A DNA stretch of 64,000 nucleotides from Blumeriella jaapii. Its lineage: Eukaryota > Ascomycota > Leotiomycetes > Helotiales > Drepanopezizaceae. Below, one piece after another: positions 11,557-20,832 of this stretch (its first letter is position 1; each line of letters begins with the position of its first letter). Location: positions 107,001-171,000 of the forward strand of contig VWND01000027.1 of assembly GCA_009599575.1 (NCBI GenBank), in the 5' to 3' direction. A model generated the notes under the pieces. The model saw only the letters and a list, made by a program, of their open reading frames with translations, made no database searches and had not been told where the DNA came from. A program made the position numbers and the translations under genes.

Positions 11557-12884
11557 ATGGCAGGTGGAAAGAAAAAGCGCGGTCATCCCGACGTGGAAGA
11601 GGTCCTTCAACGACCCTGGTGTTACTACTGTGAGTTCACCCGACGGACCGTGTTGTCTCCATCTCTAATGTGCCTAGGTGAGCGAGATTTCGATGACCTC
11701 AAAATCCTCATCTCTCATCAGAAGGCAAAACACTTCAAATGCGAACGATGCGGTCGCAGACTAAACACAGCAGGAGGTAAGTCACCCACAGGTGAGCCGT
11801 ATCATCGCTGATCAGCCAGGTCTCTCGGTCCACATGAATCAGGTTCACAAGGAGACTCTGACGAGCGTCGACAACTCGCTGCCGAATAGACAAGGACTGG
11901 AGGTGGAGATCTTTGGTATGGAAGGCATCCCGGAAGATGTAGTCCAAGCACATAATCAGCGCATCATCGCAGGTTTCTACCAAGCACAGGCAGAGCGACA
12001 GGCGGCGACCGGCAACCCCGGCCCCGGCGCGCAGAATGGGGGACAATCCAAGAAGCCAAAGATCGAGGCGCCATCAGATCTGAAAAAGAGATTGGCAGAG
12101 CACAAGGCGAGAAAGGCAGAGCAGGCTGCGAATGGGAGCAGCGGTGGCAACACCCCAATGTTGGACGTGGCTAGTCCTTTGGGTCAGAGTCCTGGTTCCT
12201 TTGTAAGCACTCTTCCACCACCATCATCATCCCCCCCGTTACTAATCTCTCTAGAATACTTCTCCCTTCCCACAAGCCGGATATACACAAGGTGCGGGTT
12301 ATGGATTTTCACAAGAGCCTTTTGCACCACCTGCAGTAGCTTACCAACAGCCATATCAATCTGGCCAGTTTCAGTACCCAGCCCAGTCATTCCCCACGTA
12401 TCAGCCTGGGTTCCAAGGTCCGACTGGCCTCCCAAGTCGTCCACCGAGTCTGCCACCTGCTCCCGGGCTTCCGCAACGACCGTCTTTCGCTTCTCCACCT
12501 CAGTTACAACCAAGTACATGGGCGGGTGGATGGAAGGGCCCAGAAAACACAGCTATGTCACCAGCATATCCTCACCCTCAAGGCTTCCCTGGAGCCTATT
12601 CTGATGATGCGTCGGGAGCAGCCCGGCAAGCTGACGATGACATTGACAAACTTATCAGGATGGCCGAGGCAGGCATCAAACCACCCAAGGGCGAGCCCGA
12701 GGCAGAGGCAGAGGTCAAGCCCGAGGTCAAGCCCGCGGCGGAGCCAGAAAAGAAAAAGAAGGAGAAGGGGCAAGTCAAGATGATGTATTCCGATAACGAC
12801 CTGAGCCCGGAAGAGAGGATGGCCCAAATGCCAAGGTACGCATTCGTCCCTGGAAAGGCTGAATCAGTATCGGTGGGTGCTTAG
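11557..12884 (+). CDS. BuGZ/ZNF207-type zinc finger protein
   Basis: Homologue of vertebrate ZNF207/BuGZ, a microtubule- and Bub3-associated nuclear protein that also affects splicing. Four exons, 11557-11629, 11678-11776, 11820-12202 and 12255-12884, give 394 residues; introns are 43-52 bp. Residues 1-75 hold two C2H2 fingers: KPWCWYC-like [13 protein letters not shown], then [18 protein letters not shown] and a second His pair in [13 protein letters not shown]. This is followed by the family block [13 protein letters not shown]. The middle is Pro/Gln/Tyr-rich and disordered. The C-terminal [17 protein letters not shown] matches the conserved S-x-EER-x-AQ-x-P-x-Y segment of animal homologues. 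I could not identify a clear GLEBS Bub3-binding motif, so conservation of the spindle-checkpoint role is inference. Confidence 0.88.
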
Positions 12885-13559
12885 GGGCTTGTATCTGCTT
12901 TGCTGATGTCCTTGATCGCCTCGGGAGAGCTGGAACAGCTACGTGGAGTTGTCTGTTCATTTCCTCTTTCTGGTAAGTTGCAGGCGGGCTGTAGGTGGGC
13001 GCGCTCGATCAGGGGGGTATGGGAGTCGTGGTAGCATTTGTAAGTGTCGAAGGTTAGCGATTTCAAATTCCTTCGAGCCAATCACTTTGTATCCATTTGC
13101 GTCTATTGTGATTATCACTTTGCTTGGTTGATAGCTGTGCCTTTCCCATCCCTGGAAGCCTGGATTCTAGAATCTAATCGCCTTTCCCACTTCCCGATTC
13201 TCATATTCCCAGATTCCATTCCTGCCACTGTTCAGAGCTGATGGGTACTTATTCTATCTCAATCTCACCGGTGTTTTTCTTTTTGAAAACTTCCTCTGCA
13301 TCATCGTCAAGAGTGGGTTCGGCGTCTTTTACTTCCTTGTTCAGGGGTTCATCTAGTAAAGACTCTTCTTCCTCCGTTCCCTCCTCCTCCCATGCAGCCT
13401 TCTCTGCCATGTGTTATTGAATCTGCTTCTTGAGGTCGAATGACTCGTCGGCAATCCGAAAAACCCAGGTGCTTGATTCGTCTCGTCAACCTCCCCAAAC
13501 CGTCTCTTCATCCCATCATGCGAACTAGCCATCTCTCCATTCTCTCCACACCTCACCAC
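12885..13559. other. Intergenic, no intact gene
   Basis: The 3' flank of the BuGZ gene, then sequence that on the minus strand continues the decayed 2EXR-like reading frame (a Glu-rich stretch on the minus strand near 13300-13400). No intact gene is supported. Confidence 0.4.
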
Positions 13560-14670
13560 CAACTTCTCCGAAAGCCAAACCTCGCTCTGGACAGGATAGA
13601 TCGGTTTCTCCGTATCAAAGACGACGCCCATCGTATGGCAGCTTGCATCTAGGAGCAAGATTCACCTTCTCGATTGCCTGCGCGGTGGGCCACGCACGAC
13701 GTGTTTGGAGAGCAGTCAAGGCGCCGCGAAAGTGCCAGCCTGAGGCGATGCTCGCACTGCAACGCAAGCGTGTCGCGCGCGAAGTCGAACCAGCCGACAG
13801 CGGTTCCGACACGGGCCCGGGACGAGGGAGCCTCTGGGCCGCGGACTCGGGCTGTGAACGGCTTGCAGTGCTGGAGGAAGTGCTCGCGGAATTCAGAAGC
13901 TGTGTGGGAGTAGCTTGCGACAGCCGGAGAACAGGAGGCGGGATGTACAGTGGGTGGACACGTGAAGTTGCGCGTCAGTAAATAGTCCTTACCCCAACAA
14001 AACTCTACTACCTTTACAACTTCATAACTCCACCATTAATTAATCGATTTTAAATACAAATAGCTTAAATTAAAGCTGAAAATCGAAAGAATATTCGATT
14101 TTAACCAGTATTTAGTATACCACCCATTTTCAGCCTTAACAGCGTTTATCTTCTTTTGCATCCCCTTCGCTAGTTTATTTAACAACTGATCTTTCGGAAG
14201 CTTTCACGCTTTTTCTACAGTTTTAATTGAAAATATTTGTATTATACTATTGTTTTTCATAACTATTAGCTTTGATTTAAGCTCAATTATTTTCGTTTTA
14301 AATATTTTTTATAAGTTTCCGATCGGGTTGAAATCCGGCGAATAAAGCTTTAATTTTATACTTATATTACGAAACTATAGCTTAATAATATGCGCTTTAT
14401 AATTTGAAGTATTATTTTGTATTAAAATGCTATCGTCGTAAAAAAAAGGGAGAAAAGTATTCGTTAAAAACTTTGAGGTATATGGCGGCTGTAAGAAGTC
14501 ACTGTCCGGAACACACGCGCAACTTCATGTGTCCACGTACTGTATGCCGTGTAGCTGCGTCAACACAAATCCGTCTTCCGCTCTAAGCGCCCCAGTCGGT
14601 ACAATCGTCGCCTGGGCCTGGAAGGGAAGACTCCCGAACTTCAGGGAGCTGGGACCGGGGTCGCCCCTTG
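13560..14670 (-). pseudogene. Decayed 2EXR-domain-like gene, interrupted by a mariner relic
   Basis: On the minus strand, fragments in 2EXR order can be read. LPEVRESSLPGPG lies before the transposon, near 14630. YIPPPVLRL, then SEFREHFLQHCKPFTARVRG and WFDFARDTLALQCEH, lie after it (about 13940-13720), followed by an IEKVNL segment. These match the typical order of LPPEVR...LPGPR, PPxLRxCxESR...HYKPF and WFDFxRDTL of fungal 2EXR proteins. The pieces lie in different frames and are split by the 595-bp element, so the gene is broken. Boundaries are approximate and no intact start is visible. The identification rests on short motifs, so another F-box-like family cannot be excluded. Confidence 0.4.
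13948..14542 (-). mobile_element. RIP-degraded Tc1/mariner element, 595 bp, internally deleted
   Basis: Flanked by TA target duplications (13946-13947 and 14543-14544) and 28-bp terminal inverted repeats (13948-13975 and 14515-14542) that differ at 3 positions and begin CAGT, the Tc1/mariner signature. Inside, the minus strand still reads the transposase C-terminus. SILIQNNTSNYKAHIIKL lies around the second catalytic Asp, here changed to Asn. KLYSPDFNPIGNL follows, and the third acidic residue appears lost. The end reads INAVKAENGWYTKYW. Expected Trp codons are TAG, TAA or TGA, and the interior is strongly AT-rich. This pattern is that of repeat-induced point mutation. The N-terminal half and first Asp are missing, so the copy is non-autonomous and dead. 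Confidence 0.88.
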
Positions 14671-15686
14671 GTATAGAGATGGATGGTGTCTGAGCCGGCG
14701 CAGCGTTGCCGGATGCGTGGGCGGGACGCGCAATGGGTACCCCCAGTTGACTAGATTCTGGTCAGCTATGCTCTTTAGAGAAGGTTGGGAGGGGAATGCC
14801 ATGCTCGGATCGTACTCGTACAGGCCCTTGTTCTAGGGGTTTTTCTGGCGGTTCGCTTGCCAGTCGATTCGCTATTTGTGTTTCGCGTGGAACCTTCCTG
14901 TTCGAGGTTTGGATCCATGATGGAAAATCCGTGGGGCCTGGTATTGATATCGGTATCGGTATTGGTATCGAGAACAGAGTTGAGATCAGCCGGGAGTTGG
15001 GTCCTACATTTGCCCCTCTGGCAAGGGAAGAGCTGGTTGATACAGCCACACACAAGAAACGGGCAGTTGATAGAGGCATGACGAGGGCATCTGAAAGACC
15101 CCTCAAGAACCTCTAGGGTGATCGATAGCAGTGGATACACATACGTAGCCTTAATAACCTTACTCACAGAATTTGGCTAGGCAAGGCCTATTTGAGCTCC
15201 TACATTATGCGTTGTAAAAGCTTGGAGTCTCTTAGCATCATCCCGTGTATGCATAAGTTGAGATTCACCTGGATGGTTCCGTATTAACTTGAGATCGTTT
15301 GGCTGAAAACATTAGGGACTTGGGGAATTGTTCGATCTCATTCGGACAAGGCCCTCCCTCACTTGACAACTACGTGTTCTCTGTATAAACCAGACCGATT
15401 CGGTCTATACAATTGCAATCATATGATCTTTCTCGCCTTTCACGAATAAAAAAAAGAGAGATCTGACCATCTTCTACGAAAATTCTCATTTCGGATATGC
15501 TCTCGCCCTTTTACCTACCGTATAGTCCCACAGTGGACCAACATATTTCCAATGACTTACCACGCTATTAATCAAAACATTTCACACCTCTCTTGCCTGG
15601 ATATATATTCTAACCACCAAGACGCTCAGATTGCGCCATAAAACTTCTCAATCATTGCCAACCGGACCGGACCCCCAAAAAGCCAT
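14671..15686. other. Intergenic, no gene supported
   Basis: A GATATCGGTATC-type short repeat lies at about 14943-14970. A minus-strand open frame at about 14775-15167 shows no recognisable domain and is probably random. The remainder is the 3' flank of the zinc transporter. Confidence 0.4.
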
Positions 15687-17563
15687 TTACGCCCACTTCC
15701 CAATCAAGCTCATCAGAGCCATGCCAGTGACCAGACTCGCGCCTCCAATCAGTCCCTTGGACCATCCGACCTCCGCCATATCACCCCACATCCAGTCACT
15801 ACCGCAAGTCAGCCACGCTCATCGTGTTTCAAAAACCAGGAACTTACTGCGCCAGCATCTCCACCAAGCCCACCCACAGCAGAATACCCGCGCTGATGGC
15901 GTCCAGCGTTCCCAGCGCCACAATCGTCTTCGGATCGTTCCCGTTGAAGCTCTGCAAGGCGGCAATGCCGATGACCATACCAACGGGCGTGATCAACGCG
16001 AAGACGGAAGCCATGAGACACTTGTTTTTGAACGAGGAGGACCGGAGCGCGGCGATGCGGGTGCCGAGAGCGAGGCCCTCGAACATCTGATGGAAGAGGA
16101 TGACGACAAAGAAGGTAGTGTAGAAGGAGTTGGGAGTCACGCTGAGGGTTACGCCGATGACTGCAACGGGTTAGCGAGGAGCAAGAATTAAGCGAGAACG
16201 TACGGATAGAGTGAAACACGATGCCCGCTTCCATGACGGCAATGCTGAAAGGGGTATCGGGATTCAATCCGTGCGAATGCGAGTGTCCCAACGCGGCAAT
16301 CGACGTGTCTGGAGGGCTAACACCGAACGTATCGTCTTTCGATGCTACGGATTCCGACGACGAGACCTGTTCCGGGTCGGCAGGCTTGCTTCGATTGGCG
16401 ATTAGTCGGTTGCCGATATACTCGATCAAGAAGGAGATAAATACTCCAGCCAGAGCGATGGCGGTTGCTACTGCATGATACGAAAGAGGCCCGAGACATT
16501 CGTTGGCAAATTGCATTTCGGCGTGGGCCAGAAGCTAAAGGTGTTAGCGTCATTTGTTAGAGTAAGAGAATATGTACGTGGACAAATCCAGTAGAGAGGA
16601 TAACCCCGGTCCCAAACTGCTTCAAGATTGTGAAAACGATGCCGTTGAGTTTCATTTTGGTGAACCTCTCGAGTAGCAATGGCGCATAGACAGCTATGGG
16701 AGATTAGCCACATCTAAACCGGGAGAGAAGACCTACCGAAGGCACTTGAGACGAGAATAACGAATACCAAGCCGATACGGAGTCCCGTGTTGTAGTTGTA
16801 GTCCACAGGTTCACAGTTCAAAGGTTCGTCTCCGCCAGTGCAATGCCTACGTCGTTAGATCGAACACAACTGATGGAGGCTGAGATGAAGGCTGACTTAC
16901 AGTACATTACCATGGTAATGACAATTCTGACCCTTCTTACCCGTAGTATGGGCATGTTCAGTTGCTTCAGTGTGCTCTTCGGTCTCTGTTCCCTCTGCCA
17001 CAATTGAAACTTCGGTGCCATCCGGTGCCATACAGTAGCTGGAGTCGTTAGCGAGGCCCAGAACACCAACAATCAACTCACATTTTACCCGCACCATGTT
17101 CGTGGCAGCCATGGTAAGAGTCTGGAAGCGGGTCGATGGCAGGAGGCTGAAGGACTTTATAATGCGTTCCGCTGGCCATACAGAATCTGGATCATCAGTG
17201 ACTGCGCATCAATAAAGCCGGGCAACATACTGAACTCCATCGTGGACATGGCAATCGGTCACGGATTCAGGGACTGGAGCGTGGGTAGCGACAGCTTTTG
17301 TGGTAGCTGGAGCGGTCGCCGGTGTAGGTGATGTACTGAGTTTTGTTCGAGTGAAAGGGACTTCAGAGCCATCTGGGAGAAGGCAGTATCTGTTCCCGTC
17401 AGTATGAATGAATAAGAAATGGACCAGGACTGAATAAGGATCAAATTGAGATTGCAAAAGCTTACTCCCGCCCATCGTGTTCGTGACATGCTGATAAAGT
17501 CAAAGTTTGAGCAAGTGTGCAGCTCAACAATCCACCCAAGATGAATAGCGTACGAAAATTCAT
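15687..17563 (-). CDS. ZIP-family zinc transporter with Cys/His-repeat ectodomain (ZrfC/Zrt1-like)
   Basis: Plasma-membrane Zn2+ uptake carrier. Nine exons: 17466-17563, 17231-17389, 17082-17186, 16901-17038, 16737-16846, 16578-16693, 16204-16534, 15848-16160 and 15687-15798. They give 493 residues; introns are 43-76 bp and all phases agree. A signal peptide (MNFRTLFILGGLLSCTLAQ) is followed by an extracellular region with four Cys/His modules: CHEHDGREYC, CHVHDGVQFC, CHEHGAGKIYC and CHYHGNVLHC. The ZIP core follows: NYNTGLRIGLVFVILVSSAF (TM1), a His-rich cytosolic loop GHSHSHG between TM3 and TM4, AVMEAGIVFHSI (TM4) and VILFHQMFEGLALGTR (TM5). It lies head to head with a Pra1/Asp f 2 gene, the arrangement known for zrfC-aspf2 and ZRT1-PRA1. 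This points to zinc scavenging at neutral or alkaline pH. Confidence 0.93.
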
Positions 17564-17775
17564 CGTGAAAGAGCCCAAGTTGAACACAATTCGGATGGAT
17601 CGACTGCTGTCTCTTGAGAGCAGCGCGAAACTTATACGTACCAATGGACTCCACCAAGCAGGAACAACTGCCGCAATCGTCAGCTGCCTCGTTGATGACC
17701 TGGTGCTCGCTAAACATATTTGCCAAGAGGCAGATTGGGGGTCTTCATCTTGGCTTCGATACCGCCACCCACAAG

Positions 17776-17819
17776 ACAGCTTGTAGACAGCTTGTAAACA
17801 GCTTGTAGACAGCTTGTAT
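17776..17819. repeat. 11-bp tandem repeat x4 in the zinc promoter
   Basis: Four consecutive copies of ACAGCTTGTAG/A/T, exactly 11 bp apart, lie 213-256 bp upstream of the transporter start. Each copy contains AGCT; the period is close to one helical turn. Confidence 0.85.
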
Positions 17820-17928
17820 ACAGCCAAGAGCAATTGCGTGGGATTGGTTGGAACGAGGAGTTGAATCAGGGACGTGAAGTTGAGAGAACCTGTGAAGCGC
17901 CAAGCGCCGAGAGATCCAAAATAGCCAT

Positions 17929-17934
17929 CAAGGT
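17929..17934 (+). promoter_or_regulatory. CAAGGT zinc-response-like site 1
   Basis: Exact CAAGGT hexamer in the shared zinc promoter; recognition by a ZafA/Zap1-type factor is inferred from Aspergillus. Confidence 0.45.
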
Positions 17935-18192
17935 CCTTCAGATTCCAGCCACACTTCACCACGACAAATCGCATGACATTCACACCAGGACGAATGTGTC
18001 AAACGTACAGTACGGAGGATCAATGCCTGTCAATCCACTGTAGTCACAGGGCAGTTGCAAAAGTGGAGCAGCCCACTTTGTGAATGCATAGCTGAAGAAT
18101 TTTCGATATTGCCTTGTCCTAAGATTTTTAGACACGTAAAGGAATCGGAGAAGGCGAGTCTTGACATGAATCTTGGGACGCTTGGTTGCTAT

Positions 18193-18198
18193 CAAGGT
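18193..18198 (+). promoter_or_regulatory. CAAGGT zinc-response-like site 2
   Basis: Second exact CAAGGT hexamer, same orientation, about 400 bp upstream of the zincophore start. Confidence 0.45.
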
Positions 18199-18351
18199 AA
18201 TGTGATTGGGGAGCCATCTAAGAATGTTTCAGCCAGGCTTGCGACTGTCATCGCAGGATTTACGTACTATTTGGGCAGCTGGAAATCAAAGTAATTTGGG
18301 GGCCGGAGCACGCGAGTTGTGACTTGGCTTTTCCGGACGAATCGGCCCCAA

Positions 18352-18357
18352 CAAGGT
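18352..18357 (+). promoter_or_regulatory. CAAGGT zinc-response-like site 3
   Basis: Third exact CAAGGT hexamer, same orientation, about 240 bp upstream of the zincophore start and flanked by two CTTGGC (PacC-like) cores. Confidence 0.45.
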
Positions 18358-18593
18358 GATAAGAATCATGTCAAACATCGTCGACCGCTTGGCTTGCAGT
18401 TTTGGGGGCCTTTAGTTGGACTCGGAATATCATCGCAGGAACACGGTGTGGGAAGATGATTTGTGGAGATGTTGGTCATGAAAGACTCGTGCAGTCGGCG
18501 CAGAGTGGGCGGGATAGTCGATGTATAAAGATGGGATGAGCCATGTCGGATCAGAGTCATCAGCACCTCAATCCAACTCGACTCCGCTTCACC

Positions 18594-19549
18594 ATGCTGT
18601 TCAAATCCTCCCTTCTTGTTGGCCTCTCAACAGCGGCCGTCATCCCTTCGAATTCAGAGAAGGCCCTCGACCCTCGCAGTCAAGTAGCCTGGACCTGGAA
18701 CGAAGGAGCAGTCATCGATTACCCCATTCACGTCTCGTGTAACGCAACCGAGCAAGCCCAACTCAAGCGTGCTTTCAGTGAGAGCATAACTCTGGCTCAG
18801 CATGCGAAGGACCACATCATGCGATTCGGGAAGTCGTCCGATATCTACATCAAGTATTTTGGTGAAAAAAGCGCGACTGCCGAGCCGGCTGGATGGTTTG
18901 ATAAGGTGATCAACAGTGACAAGTCTGGAATGTTATTCCGCTGCGATGATGTTGACAACAAGTGTTGGCAAGCTGGTATGTTTTCTTTCGATTCCTAGCT
19001 GCATTGGCTACCAGGCTGACGTTGATTAGGCTGGGCTGGACATTGGCGCGGTGAAATTGCGCCTGACCAGACAGTAATCTGCCCATTGTCCTTCGAGGCG
19101 AGGTGGCCGCTGGAAGCAATGTGTGGACATGGCTACACGGTCGCTGAGGGCAGAGATGCTCTGTATTTCGGCGCCGATATCCTACATCGCTTACACCATA
19201 CTTCCAAAATTGGGGAGGGTGTCGTCGAACACTATGCTGATAGTAAGCCATCCTCTTGAGAAGTAGAGCTTCACACTAACAAGTGTTAGCACAAGCAGAG
19301 GTTCTTGAGCTTGCCAAAAACCGACCGGACCAGGCTGTACGAAACAGTGTTACACTCCGTCACTTCGCCGTCGAAGTCTACGCTTTTGATATTGCGGTGC
19401 CAGGTCAAGGGTGTGCTGGGACTCTCCCAGCATCAGAGAACACACCCGAAACCACTCCAACCGCTACTGTCGAGGCGCCAGCCACTGCTGCGAACAGCGC
19501 TGAAAGGGAATGCCATACACACGCCGACGGGGTGGTTCACTGCGCATAG
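18594..19549 (+). CDS. Secreted zincophore, Pra1/Asp f 2 family
   Basis: Secreted zinc-binding protein that captures Zn2+ and returns it to the cell through the partner transporter. Three exons, 18594-18975, 19030-19242 and 19290-19549, give 284 residues. A short signal peptide (MLFKSSLLVGLSTAAV) precedes the family core: WTWNEGAVIDYPIHVSCNAT, then MLFRCDDVDNKCWQAGWAGHW, then ALYFGADILHRLHHTSKIG. The core has a metzincin-like fold in which HRLHH replaces the HEXXH of active proteases, as in Pra1. A Thr/Ala/Pro-rich linker leads to the C-terminal tail ECHTHADGVVHCA, the CHTHxxGxxHC zinc-binding tail of Pra1. The start at 18594 is chosen over an upstream ATG at 18543 because it begins the signal peptide. 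It is divergent from the ZIP gene and shares its promoter. Orthologues are allergens or immune antigens in human pathogens; no virulence role can be deduced here. Confidence 0.92.
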
Positions 19550-19639
19550 GATGACCAAACGTGTTGCGTAGAATGAAGATGACACGACCCGAGAACAGAA
19601 GTAATAGACCATATCATATTTGCATAACACAATTCCAAA

Positions 19640-20278
19640 TCAAACAATCTTATCCGTAATCTTCTGCGCAAACGGCACCGTGTCCTTGAACGATTGCCTC
19701 TCGTTTAACCTGTCCGTATACTTAGCCAGATCAGGGTACTTCTCTCTCCAAGGGTAGTCCTTGAATCTGACATCCGTGTAGCCACACACGCTTCCGACAG
19801 CCACATCGGCCAGTCCAAATTTCCCACCGACGATGAAATCTTTCGTCCCCACCCATTCCGCGAGAGCTTTGAAACCACCCTCAACTTTCCTCAGCTGACG
19901 TGCCTTCCACTCTTCGCTCTGCGCACTCTCAGCACGCTGCCTCTCAAAGAACAGCAAGACGAGCGCGTCGCACATGCCATCAACGACGACCTCGACTTTC
20001 TTGGCCAAGAGCTTCTCGTCCACGTCTGTAGACAGCATGGGCATCGTGCCCGGGAACTTGGCCTCGATGTACTCGAGGATGTAATGGGACTCATAGACAG
20101 CTGAGCCGTCCTCGAGAAGGAGAACGGGGAGTTTCTCGAGGGGATTGTGAAGTGGGGTTTTCGTCGTTGCGTCCCAGGGAACCTCAGTTGCCAGCTCGAA
20201 GGGGATGCCCTTTTCCGCGAGGACGATACGGACTTTCCTCGCGTATGGGGACGGCGTCGCGCTGATGAGCTGAATCAT
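19640..20278 (-). CDS. Glutathione S-transferase (YibF/bacterial-type GST)
   Basis: Single-exon gene of 212 residues, with start at 20278 (MIQLISATPSPYARKVRI). The N-terminal thioredoxin-like GST domain (about residues 1-80) has the SPYARKVRIVLAEKG entry motif, NPLEKLPVLLLEDG with the cis-Pro and the glutathione-contact YESHYILEYIEAKFPG. The C-terminal helical domain has FIVGGKFGLADVAVGSV, the N-capping motif region. It resembles bacterial YibF-type GSTs that attach glutathione to electrophiles or peroxides. No signal peptide, so it is cytosolic. It ends 90 bp beyond the 3' end of the zincophore gene, tail to tail, so co-regulation with the zinc pair is not implied. Confidence 0.9.
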   Translation of the reverse strand: MIQLISATPSPYARKVRIVLAEKGIPFELATEVPWDATTKTPLHNPLEKLPVLLLEDGSAVYESHYILEYIEAKFPGTMPMLSTDVDEKLLAKKVEVVVDGMCDALVLLFFERQRAESAQSEEWKARQLRKVEGGFKALAEWVGTKDFIVGGKFGLADVAVGSVCGYTDVRFKDYPWREKYPDLAKYTDRLNERQSFKDTVPFAQKITDKIV

Positions 20279-20832
20279 CTCTGAGCAGTCTCTGACGAAG
20301 AAGATATGAAGATCAGGATATGAAAAGCAAGGGAAAGGTGAGGAGAGAGACACTGGGATTCAACAACGGCTAGCCATCCGGACTAACGGATGGCTAGACT
20401 GCATGAACGTGCGTTGATTGAAATGGCAAAGTAAACAAACAGACAGGCAACTAGATGAATGGCAAAGTACACAAACAGGCAAGCAAAAGGAGAAACAGCA
20501 TTAACGTAAAGACATATCGCAAAGCGCTGAGCTGAGGTTGTAGATGGTTGAAATAAAGCCGCGAGCTCGCTACGTGGGCCAAGGGGCCAATCCGGCGCCA
20601 AGACCGTTATCGCGCTAGCAAAATAATACCAGGGGAAAGGCGACGACTTCAATTGAAAGATTGACGCCGACTCCTGTCAACGACCGGCATCTCGAGAGGA
20701 TCAAGGCGACGCGGTCTGCGGCTTCGGTGTCACGCTCCTTACATCTCCTTCGATCCAGCAGCCGTCTGCGACCCTCCCCGAGTTGTCTCTGCAACGGCCT
20801 TTTCCCGGTGTCCACAGGCCAATGTCCCCGCC
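20279..20832. other. Divergent intergenic region (GST / GUP1)
   Basis: About 550 bp. It contains a GTAAACAAACAGACAGGCAA-like stretch (about 20430-20480) with repeated ACAAACAG units, and a short inverted repeat around 20370-20397 (TAGCCATCCG...CGGATGGCTA). No gene is seen. Confidence 0.5.

Larger units (their letters stand above)
17564..18593. promoter_or_regulatory. Shared divergent promoter of zinc transporter and zincophore
   Basis: 1.03 kb between two divergent start codons. TATA-like boxes lie about 70 bp from each ATG: CTTATA at 17631-17636, serving the minus-strand gene, and TATAAAG at 18524-18530, serving the plus-strand gene. Three CAAGGT cores match the zinc-response motif described for Aspergillus ZafA. 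Four GCCAAG/CTTGGC cores match the PacC consensus GCCARG (17823-17828, 17899-17904, 18323-18328, 18388-18393). The expectation for one 6-mer on both strands in this length is about 0.5 if bases are equally frequent. Regulation by zinc shortage and alkaline pH is therefore inferred; no binding is shown. Confidence 0.6.

Noticed and set aside
14775..15167. 130-residue minus-strand open frame
   Set aside because: No recognisable domain, no splice support and ordinary non-coding composition; may be chance.
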